DNA of 29,877 nucleotides. It comes from a virus. This document shows, in pieces, positions 22,732 to 29,600 of this stretch (its first letter is position 1; every line of letters starts with the position of its first letter). The notes beneath the pieces were generated by a model. The model did no database searches. It worked only from the letters and a program-made list of their open reading frames with translations, and was not told the DNA's origin. The DNA lies in IMG/VR virus record IMGVR_UViG_3300037485_000244, positions 1-29,877 of that record; one strand, 5' to 3'. Position numbers and translations under genes: made by a program.

Positions 22732-23216
22732 GTAAAGAAGTAGAGAAAAAAATAGCAGATTTAATTCTGCTTATACCATCAGATCAGCAGCACTTTGCAC
22801 GCAAGCGCATAGATAACTTAATCAGAGCAGTGAATGATACAGAGATACCGGAGCTTAATTGGCAGTCAATTAATGGAGAGGTAGAATCACTTAACGAGAA
22901 GCTTACTAATAACATGATGAGTGTTATCTGCAATTTAACTAAAATGGATTGGAGTGAGATGAAGGGCAAATGTAGAAAACGAGAGCTAAATGATATCAGG
23001 CAAACTGCTATGTGGATTATTCGCAAAGGTACCAGCATGAGCTTCTATGATGTAGGCAAGGTATTTAATAGGCATCATGCTACAGTGCTGCACGCTGTTA
23101 AGCATGTGGAGGCTTTAATCCAAACAGACCGAATGTATAGAGGTCATGTGGAGCAGATTCTAAATCACATAGATAGCGAGAAGCTCAACAAAGCTTTTGA
23201 TAAGTTAACCGATTAG
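22728..23216 (+). CDS. Stand-alone DnaA domain IV-like protein
   Basis: Probable origin-binding protein. Residues 83-130 reproduce the DnaA C-terminal DNA-binding domain: RKRELNDIRQTAMWIIRK (83-100) and FYDVGKVFNRHHATVLHAVK (106-125), the latter matching the signature G-x-x-F-x-R-x-H-x-T-V-x-H-A. No AAA+ domain (no Walker A or B) is present; the first 80 residues are helical and unrelated to DnaA domain III. So it could compete with or recruit host DnaA. It lies between SSB-like and replication-type genes. The promoter at 23196-23226 begins within its last codons. Confidence 0.8.
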   Translation: MSKEVEKKIADLILLIPSDQQHFARKRIDNLIRAVNDTEIPELNWQSINGEVESLNEKLTNNMMSVICNLTKMDWSEMKGKCRKRELNDIRQTAMWIIRKGTSMSFYDVGKVFNRHHATVLHAVKHVEALIQTDRMYRGHVEQILNHIDSEKLNKAFDKLTD

Positions 23217-23226
23217 TATATCTTTG
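23196..23226 (+). promoter_or_regulatory. Bacteroidota-type promoter
   Basis: TTTG at 23196-23199 and TATCTTTG at 23219-23226 are separated by exactly 19 bases, a full match to the consensus. The -33 box lies inside the end of the DnaA-like gene and drives the genes from 23251. The leader AAATCAATAATCTTAAACC resembles that of the 20648 promoter. Confidence 0.8.
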
Positions 23227-23250
23227 CGCAAATCAATAATCTTAAACCAA

Positions 23251-23574
23251 ATGATGACAATCTTATTAAAGCGCATAGAGGCGCTTGAGGATAGGGTAAA
23301 GACGCTTGAATCTAAGCGCTCCCTATCTACCAAATTTATACCCCCATCACTCTCAGAGGTAGTAGCTTACATGGATGACTTAGTATTATCTAAGAAATTC
23401 TACTGCCATTACGAAAGCAACGGATGGAAGGTAGGCAAGAATTCCATGAAGAGCTGGAGAGCAGCTGCTGATCAGTGGAAGGCAAGAGAGATTAACAATA
23501 AAAACACTACAGAAGATGAGCAAAGAATTGGGCGTATTACAACATCCGAGCTTCAGTCGTTTACTAAGCGCTGA
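23251..23574 (+). CDS. Phage replication-associated protein with zipper, 107 aa
   Basis: I know the core motif from Bacteroidota phages but not its exact function. ATG 23251 (MMTILLKRIEALEDRVKTLE) starts a leucine-heptad coiled coil (residues 4-24). Then comes FIPPSLSEVVAYMDDLVLSK, and YESNGWKVGKNSMKSWRAAA near residues 58-77. The NGWKVGKNxMKxW segment is common in phage replication-cluster proteins. It overlaps the next gene by 59 bases. Confidence 0.75.
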   Translation: MMTILLKRIEALEDRVKTLESKRSLSTKFIPPSLSEVVAYMDDLVLSKKFYCHYESNGWKVGKNSMKSWRAAADQWKAREINNKNTTEDEQRIGRITTSELQSFTKR

Positions 23575-24271
23575 AGAGAAGGCTATAGTAGCCTGCATGA
23601 GCTCAGATAAATTAATGGGTTTAACTGAGCAGGAGTTTAGAGAGCTAATAGCTCAAGCAGCTGTAGTTAATGGCATTAAATCTTTGCCTTCAGATATCGA
23701 AGTTAATTTGCTGCGCCAAGTTATTGCTACTACTTACAAAGGTTTATCTATAAAAGATTGGCAAAATGCTTTCTTATACAATGCAATAGGCAGAGACTTT
23801 GAGCGAGTGGATGCCTACAACTTATTCAGCGTAGCTTTTATGAGCGATGTATTCAAACGCTACGAAGAGTATAAGAGCAAAGTATGGAGAGAGCTTAACA
23901 AGGCGCTTGTCTTACCGGAAGCTGAGCCTAAGCACATAGAGGCTACTGATCCGCTAACAGCTCTGCACGCTGACGTTCAAAGATGGATAGAAGGCAAGGA
24001 GACTTGGGTAGAAATCTCTGCACCTTATAACTGTCAGCGCTTGTTTAGGCAAGGCATCTATAAGAAATCAGAGTGGGATTCTGAGGTATGGGCGAGATTA
24101 GATGACTTAGCCAAGCAGAAAACAGAGGCTAAATTTAAAGCATCTAACCGAGTAGTGTTAGGCCCATCTGCCCAAGAAGAGTTTGATGGCTATCAAAAGA
24201 TAGAGCTGAGCCGGTTAATTTACATAGACATTATAAAACAATTAATAAAAAAAGGAGGACAAAATGATTAA
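23516..24271 (+). CDS. Unknown replication-cluster protein, 251 aa
   Basis: I do not recognise a function. It is helical with a start MSKELGVLQHPSFSRLLSAE, a middle SLPSDIEVNLLRQVIATTYK and GLSIKDWQNAFLYNAIGRDF, which resemble ORFs next to phage replication genes. The C-terminus is helical and ends KKGGQND, where the codons double as a Shine-Dalgarno for the next gene. No ATPase, nuclease or zinc motif is visible. It overlaps the preceding gene in another frame by 59 bases. Confidence 0.6.
   Translation: MSKELGVLQHPSFSRLLSAEEKAIVACMSSDKLMGLTEQEFRELIAQAAVVNGIKSLPSDIEVNLLRQVIATTYKGLSIKDWQNAFLYNAIGRDFERVDAYNLFSVAFMSDVFKRYEEYKSKVWRELNKALVLPEAEPKHIEATDPLTALHADVQRWIEGKETWVEISAPYNCQRLFRQGIYKKSEWDSEVWARLDDLAKQKTEAKFKASNRVVLGPSAQEEFDGYQKIELSRLIYIDIIKQLIKKGGQND
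24252..24258 (+). promoter_or_regulatory. Shine-Dalgarno AAGGAGG before ATG 24264
   Basis: A strong SD five bases before the ATG, inside the KKGG codons of the upstream gene. SDs are rare in this genome. Confidence 0.55.
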
Positions 24272-24671
24272 GAATTTTTCTAAACACACACAGCCATTAA
24301 CTGACTTAGAGCAGATGGCAGCTCCATTGGTGCTGGAGTTATTAAATGATACACCAAAAACAGCAGCGCTATTAGCTAAAGCTGTTAATGATTACTATCA
24401 AAAACAGCTTGAGCCTACACGCTTAACTGAAGTAACTGTGCGTAAAGTTATCAGCAAGCTAAGACATACTGGAGCTCATGGTATTTGTAGTAGCTCTGAT
24501 GGCTTTTGGAAAAGCAATATAATTGGTGAGATTCAATCTCAGATTGAGAGCTTAACGCAAAGAGCTCAAGCCATTGAAGCTACCAGGGATGGAATGCAAA
24601 AATATTACGATAGCTTGGTAAATCTTACACTAATGAAACATGCTGCTAACCAAATTAAATTAGACTTATGA
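24264..24671 (+). CDS. Winged-helix DNA-binding protein, 135 aa
   Basis: Probable small regulator or replication accessory. Residues about 50-85 (TRLTEVTVRKVISKLRHTGA, then HGICSSSDGFWKSN) have the layout of a winged helix: recognition helix, then a beta wing with the G-I-x-S-S-x-x-G-F/Y-W pattern I know from Bacteroidota phages. A coiled helix follows (IQSQIESLTQRAQAIEATRD). Next gene starts with a four-base overlap (ATGA). No metal site is visible. Confidence 0.75.
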   Translation: MIKNFSKHTQPLTDLEQMAAPLVLELLNDTPKTAALLAKAVNDYYQKQLEPTRLTEVTVRKVISKLRHTGAHGICSSSDGFWKSNIIGEIQSQIESLTQRAQAIEATRDGMQKYYDSLVNLTLMKHAANQIKLDL

Positions 24672-24862
24672 TACCATTTCACAAATCAATTAAGTGCTAT
24701 AGATTATTCTATGGATACAAGCAAGAATACTTAGCTTATAAGTTAGGTATAGAACAGTCTAATTACTGCCTGAGAGAGCAGGGCATAAGCAACTGGAAAG
24801 ATGCAGAAATAGAGATACTCAAAGATCTATTTAAGATAGAAATCAGGGAGGAGAAGTTATGA
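24668..24862 (+). CDS. XRE-type HTH protein, 64 aa
   Basis: Residues about 17-39 (YKQEYLAYKLGIEQSNYCLR) form a Cro/C1-type helix-turn-helix, followed by SNWKDAEIEILKDLFKIEI. It is close in plan to small phage Cro-like or XRE regulators. No integrase or full repressor is seen, so it is probably a regulator of early transcription rather than proof of lysogeny. It overlaps the next gene by four bases. Confidence 0.75.
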   Translation: MIPFHKSIKCYRLFYGYKQEYLAYKLGIEQSNYCLREQGISNWKDAEIEILKDLFKIEIREEKL

Positions 24863-24981
24863 GTAAATGGGATAAAATAATAGAAGATATTATATTTGAG
24901 TGGTTACCTGGTATATTTTATCTTGGGTTAGGTGTTTTATTTTGGTGGATAATTATTCATTTCATTCTTAAATTTTGGTAA
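24859..24981 (+). CDS. Small single-pass membrane protein, 40 aa
   Basis: MSKWDKIIEDIIFEWLPGIF and then YLGLGVLFWWIIIHFILKFW. The second half is one strongly hydrophobic, Trp-rich helix. A GGGAGGAG stretch lies just before the ATG, acting as a possible Shine-Dalgarno. The next gene begins two bases after the stop. Function unknown; a host-membrane effect is possible. Confidence 0.6.
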   Translation: MSKWDKIIEDIIFEWLPGIFYLGLGVLFWWIIIHFILKFW

Positions 24982-24982
24982 T

Positions 24983-25333
24983 ATGAGCAAGTACATTTAT
25001 GATGAAGATGGCAACTGTACTAATGGAGATGTCATGTACTTTAAAGCTAATGGCGTTACAGCCCATTACGAAGTAGCTCAGAATAAGCATGGATATGCTC
25101 GCACTTATGAAGTACATGAATCTGTTATAAGTATTTGCAGGCCTATTTCATGGGAAGAGGAAGATGTTACAGCAACTAAAGAAGAGGCTGTAGCATTGGT
25201 TAAATCTGAACTAAAGCAGGCACTAATGAGAAGTAACTACAACGGACAGTTTGATAACATTCTGATGGCAATGGGTGAGATTCCAATACCAGGTAAAGAG
25301 GTAGTAATTGAAAAGCAATTAGCACTATTCTGA
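24983..25333 (+). CDS. Unknown protein ending in a clamp-binding-like QLALF, 116 aa
   Basis: No recognised family. The start is beta-rich (MSKYIYDEDGNCTNGDVMYF, then KANGVTAHYEVAQNKHG), followed by acidic helix (EEEDVTATKEEAVALVKSEL). The last five residues QLALF closely match the beta-sliding-clamp pentapeptide QL[SD]LF, and they are at the C-terminus, where such motifs usually lie. So the protein may bind the host clamp. A short tail motif can arise by chance. Confidence 0.65.
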   Translation: MSKYIYDEDGNCTNGDVMYFKANGVTAHYEVAQNKHGYARTYEVHESVISICRPISWEEEDVTATKEEAVALVKSELKQALMRSNYNGQFDNILMAMGEIPIPGKEVVIEKQLALF

Positions 25334-25334
25334 T

Positions 25335-25502
25335 ATGAAAAAAGTTAAATTTATTCACCCTGTTACAGGAGAACCTCATGAGGTTATGTGTGATAAAGTA
25401 GAAGGCTATGAACAACGCTCCGAATTCTATCATCACTGTACAGTAAGAAGAAAGACTGTAGCGTTAATTCCTATGTCATGGGCAATGATGAGAATAGAAT
25501 AG
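25335..25502 (+). CDS. Small basic protein, 55 aa
   Basis: MKKVKFIHPVTGEPHEVMCD, then KVEGYEQRSEFYHHCTVRRK and TVALIPMSWAMMRIE. Strand-rich and basic, with Cys/His residues (C19, H36, H37, C38) that could bind metal, though spacing does not match a known finger. One base after the preceding stop and last gene of the early cluster, before a terminator. No family recognised. Confidence 0.6.
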   Translation: MKKVKFIHPVTGEPHEVMCDKVEGYEQRSEFYHHCTVRRKTVALIPMSWAMMRIE

Positions 25503-25509
25503 CAATTTC

Positions 25510-25521
25510 TTCCACTAACAA
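25510..25521 (+). promoter_or_regulatory. Variant motif TTCCACTAACAA
   Basis: One base different from the 12-mer at 2174 and 13746. It lies after the last early gene and 22 bases before the terminator stem, with no obvious gene directly behind it. Confidence 0.3.
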
Positions 25522-25543
25522 ATAGATGTTAGTAACTAATTTG

Positions 25544-25572
25544 AAAAGCTGAGCGGTTTGCTCGGCTTTTTT
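25544..25572 (+). terminator. Rho-independent terminator
   Basis: Left arm AAAAGCTGAGC (25544-25554), loop GGTTT, right arm GCTCGGCTTTT (25560-25570), with 11 pairs including one T.G, running into a six-T tract (25567-25572). It separates the early cluster from the terminase operon. Confidence 0.85.
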
Positions 25573-25586
25573 GTTAACCTTTGTGT

Positions 25587-25937
25587 ATGAATCTATTTAA
25601 AAGAAAGAAGGAGCCAATAGATTTAAACGCTAAACTATTGCCTGAGCTATGCAGCTGCACGATAATTCAATGGAATTACAGCGATGACATAGGCTTAGAG
25701 GCTACTTATGCTGAGGATATCCCCTTTATGTTTGATGCTCGCAAATGTGTGGGCATTCAAGCTGAGGTAGAGTTTAGGAAAGATGGCACGTACTACGTAG
25801 GAGAGCGCACCTTAGCGCTTATGCAAGGTATAGATAACGCAGTAGTAATAGATGTGCCTTATAACGAATTCAAGAAACATTTTCAGGAGCTTAAATCTAA
25901 TATAATGACTAATGATTACATCATACAGAGAGGGTAG
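25587..25937 (+). CDS. Unknown protein upstream of the phosphoesterase, 116 aa
   Basis: No family recognised. It begins MNLFKRKKEPIDLNAKLLPE and continues in beta-rich style (SCTIIQWNYSDDIGLEATYA, then VEFRKDGTYYVGERTLALMQ). ATG 25587 is chosen over the TTG at 25581. The A of that ATG lies only three bases after AACCTTTG, which resembles a -7 box, so the mRNA may be nearly leaderless. It overlaps the next gene by 26 bases. Confidence 0.65.
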   Translation: MNLFKRKKEPIDLNAKLLPELCSCTIIQWNYSDDIGLEATYAEDIPFMFDARKCVGIQAEVEFRKDGTYYVGERTLALMQGIDNAVVIDVPYNEFKKHFQELKSNIMTNDYIIQRG

Positions 25938-26790
25938 AAACGTCATAGTAACTACTTGCAAAAGCGGAGACAAGTTTTTAATGATGAGCGATCTGCACTG
26001 GGATAATCCCCATTGCGATAGAAAGCTACTTAAAGCTCACTTGGATAAGTGCTTAGAGGAAAATATCTCTTTTGCTGTTAATGGCGATTTGTTCTGCTGC
26101 ATGCAGGGCAAGTATGATCCACGTAGAAGTAAGCAGGATATATTACCCGAACATAACGTAGCTAACTACTTAGATGCACTTGTTAATACTGCGATAGATT
26201 GGTTTAAACCTTATGCTCACCTTATGATATTTGTGGGTTATGGTAACCATGAGACTGCAATTATAAAGAACTGTGAGACTGATTTAATAGAGCGCTTTGT
26301 GAGTGGATTAAACAGAGAAGCTAACTCTAATGTGTTAGTGGGTGGTTATGGTGGTTGGTGGATTCACAGAGTGCAGGCTACTAAAACGAGCACTTTTGTA
26401 TTTAAGACAAAATACTATCATGGATCAGGAGGAGGTGGAGTAGTTACTAAGGGAGTGATTCAGAATAACAGAATGGGTGTTATGATAGATGGAGCTGATT
26501 GCATTTGGACCGGGCACGTGCATGAACTTTACCATCATGCCGATATGGTAGAGGAGTTATGCTTTGCAACTAACTCAGGTTATAGAATTAACATGAGATA
26601 CGTGCATCACATTAGAACAGCAAGCTATAAAGAGGAATATGATGAAGGCTTTATGGGATTTCACGTAGAGCGCATGAGACCTCCTAAGCCATTAGGTGCT
26701 TATCTATTAGAATTAAATTTAGAAAGAATTAAGAAACCTGTTGATACTCACCTCATTGTACCTAATTTTGTGCAATGGAGAGACAAATAG
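25912..26790 (+). CDS. Calcineurin-like metallophosphoesterase
   Basis: Probable two-metal phosphoesterase (nuclease or phosphatase). All core motifs are present in order: D27-L-H29 (SDLHWD), G58-D59 (NGDLF), G111-N112-H113-E114 (GYGNHET), H170 (YYHGSGGGG) and G201-H202-V203-H204 (TGHVHELYHH). At 292 aa, it is a single-domain enzyme. It overlaps the large terminase start by 16 bases in another frame, so they are translated together. The substrate is not known; DNA ends or nucleotide signals are possible. Phage members of this fold include lambda PP-type protein phosphatases and SbcD/Mre11-like nucleases. Confidence 0.9.
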   Translation: MITSYREGRNVIVTTCKSGDKFLMMSDLHWDNPHCDRKLLKAHLDKCLEENISFAVNGDLFCCMQGKYDPRRSKQDILPEHNVANYLDALVNTAIDWFKPYAHLMIFVGYGNHETAIIKNCETDLIERFVSGLNREANSNVLVGGYGGWWIHRVQATKTSTFVFKTKYYHGSGGGGVVTKGVIQNNRMGVMIDGADCIWTGHVHELYHHADMVEELCFATNSGYRINMRYVHHIRTASYKEEYDEGFMGFHVERMRPPKPLGAYLLELNLERIKKPVDTHLIVPNFVQWRDK

Positions 26791-28094
26791 ATTATAATTT
26801 TAAGCCACTAACAAGGCAATTAGAAGCACTTAAATTCTTATCAGTAGATTCAGACGTTGAGACTATTCTCTATGGAGGAGCAGCAGGAGGTGGAAAGACT
26901 ATGCTTGGCTGTATGTGGCAAATTCTTAGGCGCTTAAAGTATCCAGGTACACGCTCGCTAATAGGCCGAGCTAAGTTAGACACGCTTAAGAAAACTACCA
27001 TGAATACATTTTTTCAGGTAGCAGCTGATGTAGGTCTAAAAGCAGGGGAAGACTTTAGTTATAATCAGCAATCTCACATAATTAAGTTTAGTAACGGCTC
27101 AGAAATAATCTTAGCCGATTTACAATTTTACCCCTCAGATCCTCACTATCAGGATTTAGGCGGCCTCGAGCTCACAGATGTATTTTTAGACGAAGCTACA
27201 GAGATAAGTGAGAAGGCTTATAGTGTAGTTTGTTCACGTATCCGGTACAAGCTTAACGAGTTTAATCTTAAGCCTAAGATATTACTCACGTGCAACCCGT
27301 CTAAGGGGTGGATTTATAACCAATTCTATGTACCTTATAAGAATCAGAATCTACCTCATCACCTTGCTTTTGTGCAGGCGCTGCCTGGCGATAACATACA
27401 CTTACCCGATGCTTATGTAACAAGCCTTACTCGTTTACCTGAAGCGGACAGGAAGAGACTATTAGAGGGAGATTGGGAATTTGATAACAGCTCAGATAGA
27501 CTTTATATGTATGATGAATTAGTGCGCTGCTTTAGAGAGCCGATGAATGTAGGAGAGGGATATATTACTGCGGATATAGCTCGGCTTGGTAAAGATAGAA
27601 CTGTGCTGTGCGTATGGAAGGGATTAAGCTGTATTGATATAGTAGTGCTTAAGCAAAAAAGACAAGATGAAGTAAAGGCAGAGATACAAAGATTAATGAA
27701 CACTCACAGCATTAGACTTAGCAACGTGCTTGCAGATGCTGATGGGGTAGGCGGTGGATTGGTAGATAGTCTTAGATGCAGAGAATTCATGAATGGTAGC
27801 AAAGCAGTAAGAGGTACTCAGTACATGAATCTAAAAGCAGACTGTTACTTTAGGTTGGGTGAGCTGATAGATAAGAATGAGATTACCTTCCCCATTAAAT
27901 ACCAAGAAGATATAATTAAAGAGCTGGAGTTAGTGAGACGAGTAGATCCTGATAAGGAAGGAAAGCTGCGAGTAACATCAAAAGATACTATTAGCCAGCG
28001 CACCGGAGGGATTAGCCCTGATATAGCAGATGCTATTATGATGAGAGCTTACTTTGAGCTGAATAGGAACTACACTAAGTACGCATTCATTTAA
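26775..28094 (+). CDS. terL: Terminase large subunit
   Basis: ATP-driven packaging motor and headful or cos nuclease. Walker A is GGAAGGGKT (34-42), Walker B VFLDEAT with D139/E140, and the coupling motif is LTCNP (171-175). The nuclease domain carries D267 (TADIARLGKDRT), D321/D323 (ADADGVGGG) and D416/D419 (SPDIADAIMM), the RNase H-like acidic set. At 439 aa the length is complete. It begins inside the phosphoesterase gene. A hairpin follows directly. The small subunit is at the other end of the window. Confidence 0.95.
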   Translation: MERQIDYNFKPLTRQLEALKFLSVDSDVETILYGGAAGGGKTMLGCMWQILRRLKYPGTRSLIGRAKLDTLKKTTMNTFFQVAADVGLKAGEDFSYNQQSHIIKFSNGSEIILADLQFYPSDPHYQDLGGLELTDVFLDEATEISEKAYSVVCSRIRYKLNEFNLKPKILLTCNPSKGWIYNQFYVPYKNQNLPHHLAFVQALPGDNIHLPDAYVTSLTRLPEADRKRLLEGDWEFDNSSDRLYMYDELVRCFREPMNVGEGYITADIARLGKDRTVLCVWKGLSCIDIVVLKQKRQDEVKAEIQRLMNTHSIRLSNVLADADGVGGGLVDSLRCREFMNGSKAVRGTQYMNLKADCYFRLGELIDKNEITFPIKYQEDIIKELELVRRVDPDKEGKLRVTSKDTISQRTGGISPDIADAIMMRAYFELNRNYTKYAFI

Positions 28095-28099
28095 AACAA

Positions 28100-28127
28100 A
28101 ATAGCCCTGCACGTTTGCAAGGCTATT
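28100..28127 (+). terminator. Hairpin after terL
   Basis: AATAGCCCTGCA (28100-28111) and TGCAAGGCTATT (28116-28127) pair with one mismatch around the loop CGTT, six bases after the terL stop. There is no T tract, so it may terminate weakly or protect the mRNA end. Confidence 0.6.
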
Positions 28128-28169
28128 CAGCAATCAATAATCAATCTAAACCTAAACCAAAAGGCTAAA

Positions 28170-28205
28170 ATGGATAGCCAAATATATTACTTAAATCATA
28201 TGTGA
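28170..28205 (+). other. Possible 11-residue leader peptide
   Basis: ATG 28170 to TGA 28203 encodes MDSQIYYLNHM. It is preceded by an A-rich leader (AATCAATAATCAATCTAAACC and so on) of the same type as the promoter-linked leaders at 20680 and 23230. It may be a leader peptide or chance. Confidence 0.2.
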
Positions 28206-28232
28206 ATAAGTATGTTAACAAGATGTGGATAT
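28201..28232. promoter_or_regulatory. Two DnaA-box-like sites in an AT-rich gap (origin candidate)
   Basis: TGTGAATAA (28201-28209) and TGTGGATAT (28224-28232) each match TGTGGATAA at 8 of 9 positions, same orientation, starts 23 bases apart. The flank is AT-rich (TTAATTAACTAATTTT). Between hairpin and nuclease gene, the 168-base gap has no gene. Confidence 0.4.
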
Positions 28233-28249
28233 TGATTAGGTTAATTAAC

Positions 28250-28257
28250 TAATTTTG
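28250..28257 (+). promoter_or_regulatory. -7 box TAATTTTG close to ATG 28263
   Basis: An exact TAnnTTTG match, five bases before the start codon of the nuclease gene. The -33 element is not convincing. If used, the transcript would begin at or within a few bases of the ATG. Confidence 0.45.
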
Positions 28258-28262
28258 AGCAC

Positions 28263-28607
28263 ATGAAGAATGAGGAAGCTCTAATACAGGAAGCAGTTAT
28301 TAACTACTTGGTAGCTCAATATCCCAAGGCGCTTTATTGTGCTTCAGCTGGAGGAGTAAGAACTTCCATGAAGCAGGCAGTAAAGATGAAAAAAACAGGA
28401 TATGTAAAAGGCTTTCCTGATCTCTTCATCTATGAGCCACGAAAGGAATGGCATGGCTTAGCTATTGAAATGAAAACAGCTAAGGGTTTGGTGAGTCAGA
28501 GCCAAAAGGAGTGGAGGAAGAATTTAGATCAGAGAAATTACATGGCCTTTGTATGCAGAAGTTTTGATGAGGCTAAAATAGTAATAGATGAATACCTGGC
28601 GCTCTGA
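28263..28607 (+). CDS. VRR-NUC domain nuclease
   Basis: Probable structure-specific nuclease of the PD-(D/E)XK superfamily, 114 aa, a single VRR-NUC domain. Seen motifs: CASAGGVRTS (27-35), KGFPDLFI with D53, then LAIEMKT with E69 and K71, and SQSQKEW. These match the G...PD...E-x-K core. Such phage enzymes resolve Holliday junctions or branched DNA before packaging, which fits its place after terL. It overlaps the next gene by 20 bases. Confidence 0.9.
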   Translation: MKNEEALIQEAVINYLVAQYPKALYCASAGGVRTSMKQAVKMKKTGYVKGFPDLFIYEPRKEWHGLAIEMKTAKGLVSQSQKEWRKNLDQRNYMAFVCRSFDEAKIVIDEYLAL

Positions 28608-29088
28608 GTTCGATAAGTGTTATTTAGAGTGGCGCAGAGTGGCGCATAGTGTAGTGCGTGCAGATGTAGCAGATGAACTTTTACACGATACACTATTAAA
28701 GATATTAGAATCAGATAAGGATAAGCTGCAAGATATTCATAACAGAGGTAAGCTGAACAATTACGTAAGCAATAGCATAAGACTTGCTGCACGCTGTAGT
28801 AACAGCAGCTTTAATTATACGCTGAGGAAGTTTGAGAAGATACGCAATGATCTGAAAGATGATATCATGGATGATGTGAATAAGAGTGTAGGGATGAGAT
28901 TAGAGAATGAGCAGTTAGATATCTTCATCAGTCGCTTACCATACTTTGAGCGTGAGCTATTCTTTCTCTATGCATTAGATGATTTTTCTTATCAGGCATT
29001 GGCGAAAGAAACAGGAATACCTTTAGCTTATCTTTACAGGACAATTCAGAAAGCTAAAACAACACTAAGAAATTCATTACAGATATGA
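28588..29088 (+). CDS. Sigma-70-like (ECF-type) protein
   Basis: Putative phage-coded sigma factor, 166 aa. Region 2-like helices are near residues 25-45 (ADVADELLHDTLLKILESDK) and region 4 near 115-160 (LPYFERELFFLYALDDFSYQ, then ALAKETGIPLAYLYRTIQKA), with a good helix-turn-helix. Region 2.2-2.3 is short and poor in aromatic residues, so it may act with the host core in an altered way or be only a HTH protein. It overlaps the nuclease gene by 20 bases. It lies just upstream, on a circular map, of the late genes and is a candidate activator of them. Confidence 0.7.
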   Translation: MNTWRSEFDKCYLEWRRVAHSVVRADVADELLHDTLLKILESDKDKLQDIHNRGKLNNYVSNSIRLAARCSNSSFNYTLRKFEKIRNDLKDDIMDDVNKSVGMRLENEQLDIFISRLPYFERELFFLYALDDFSYQALAKETGIPLAYLYRTIQKAKTTLRNSLQI

Positions 29089-29600
29089 TGATTAGCACAT
29101 CAGATTATGAAGCAAGGATAAACATCTGCAAGGCATGCCCTGTATTTAACGAGCGCTACAAAACATGCGGACCTCCGATAAATGCTATCAATCCATTTAA
29201 GCAGCCTACTACGTTAGATGGGGTAGTCTTTAAACCTTGTGGCTGCCCGGTAGATCACTTAGCATCTTATGCAGTAACGAGCTGCCCAGCTAAGAAGTGG
29301 CCAACGCTTAACCAAAAGGAATGGCAGATGCCAACACTTGAGCAGATTAGAGCTATTAGAAAGAGAGGCAGTGTACAAGCTGGAGAGATGCAGCAGCTGT
29401 TTAAACTCAGACGTGAGTATCTTGGCATTAAAGATAACAAGAGCTTTACTACTTGCACTCCCTGCATGAATGAGCTGTTAGATAGATTAGAGAGATCATT
29501 AGTAGAAGATTTGCAGAAGGCTGCATTAACTGAATTAACGCAAGTAGAGGTTACTCCTGAACGCATAAAGAAACGTAAAGCAAAAAGAAAAAAGATATGA
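29085..29600 (+). CDS. Zinc-binding phage protein, 171 aa
   Basis: Family familiar from Bacteroidota phages, function unknown. C15-x2-C18, C28, C52-G-C54 and C67 (NICKACP; TCGPP; PCGCP; SCPAKKW) form an N-terminal zinc cluster. A later pair, CTPCMNELLDRL, adds two more cysteines. The C-terminus is basic (PERIKKRKAKRKKI), fitting nucleic-acid binding. It overlaps the sigma-like gene by four bases (ATGA) and the next gene by four. Confidence 0.75.
   Translation: MMISTSDYEARINICKACPVFNERYKTCGPPINAINPFKQPTTLDGVVFKPCGCPVDHLASYAVTSCPAKKWPTLNQKEWQMPTLEQIRAIRKRGSVQAGEMQQLFKLRREYLGIKDNKSFTTCTPCMNELLDRLERSLVEDLQKAALTELTQVEVTPERIKKRKAKRKKI

Noticed and set aside
24668-24862. XRE protein as evidence of a temperate phage
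   Set aside because: No integrase, divergent repressor/cro pair or attachment site is visible, and small HTH proteins are common in lytic phages.
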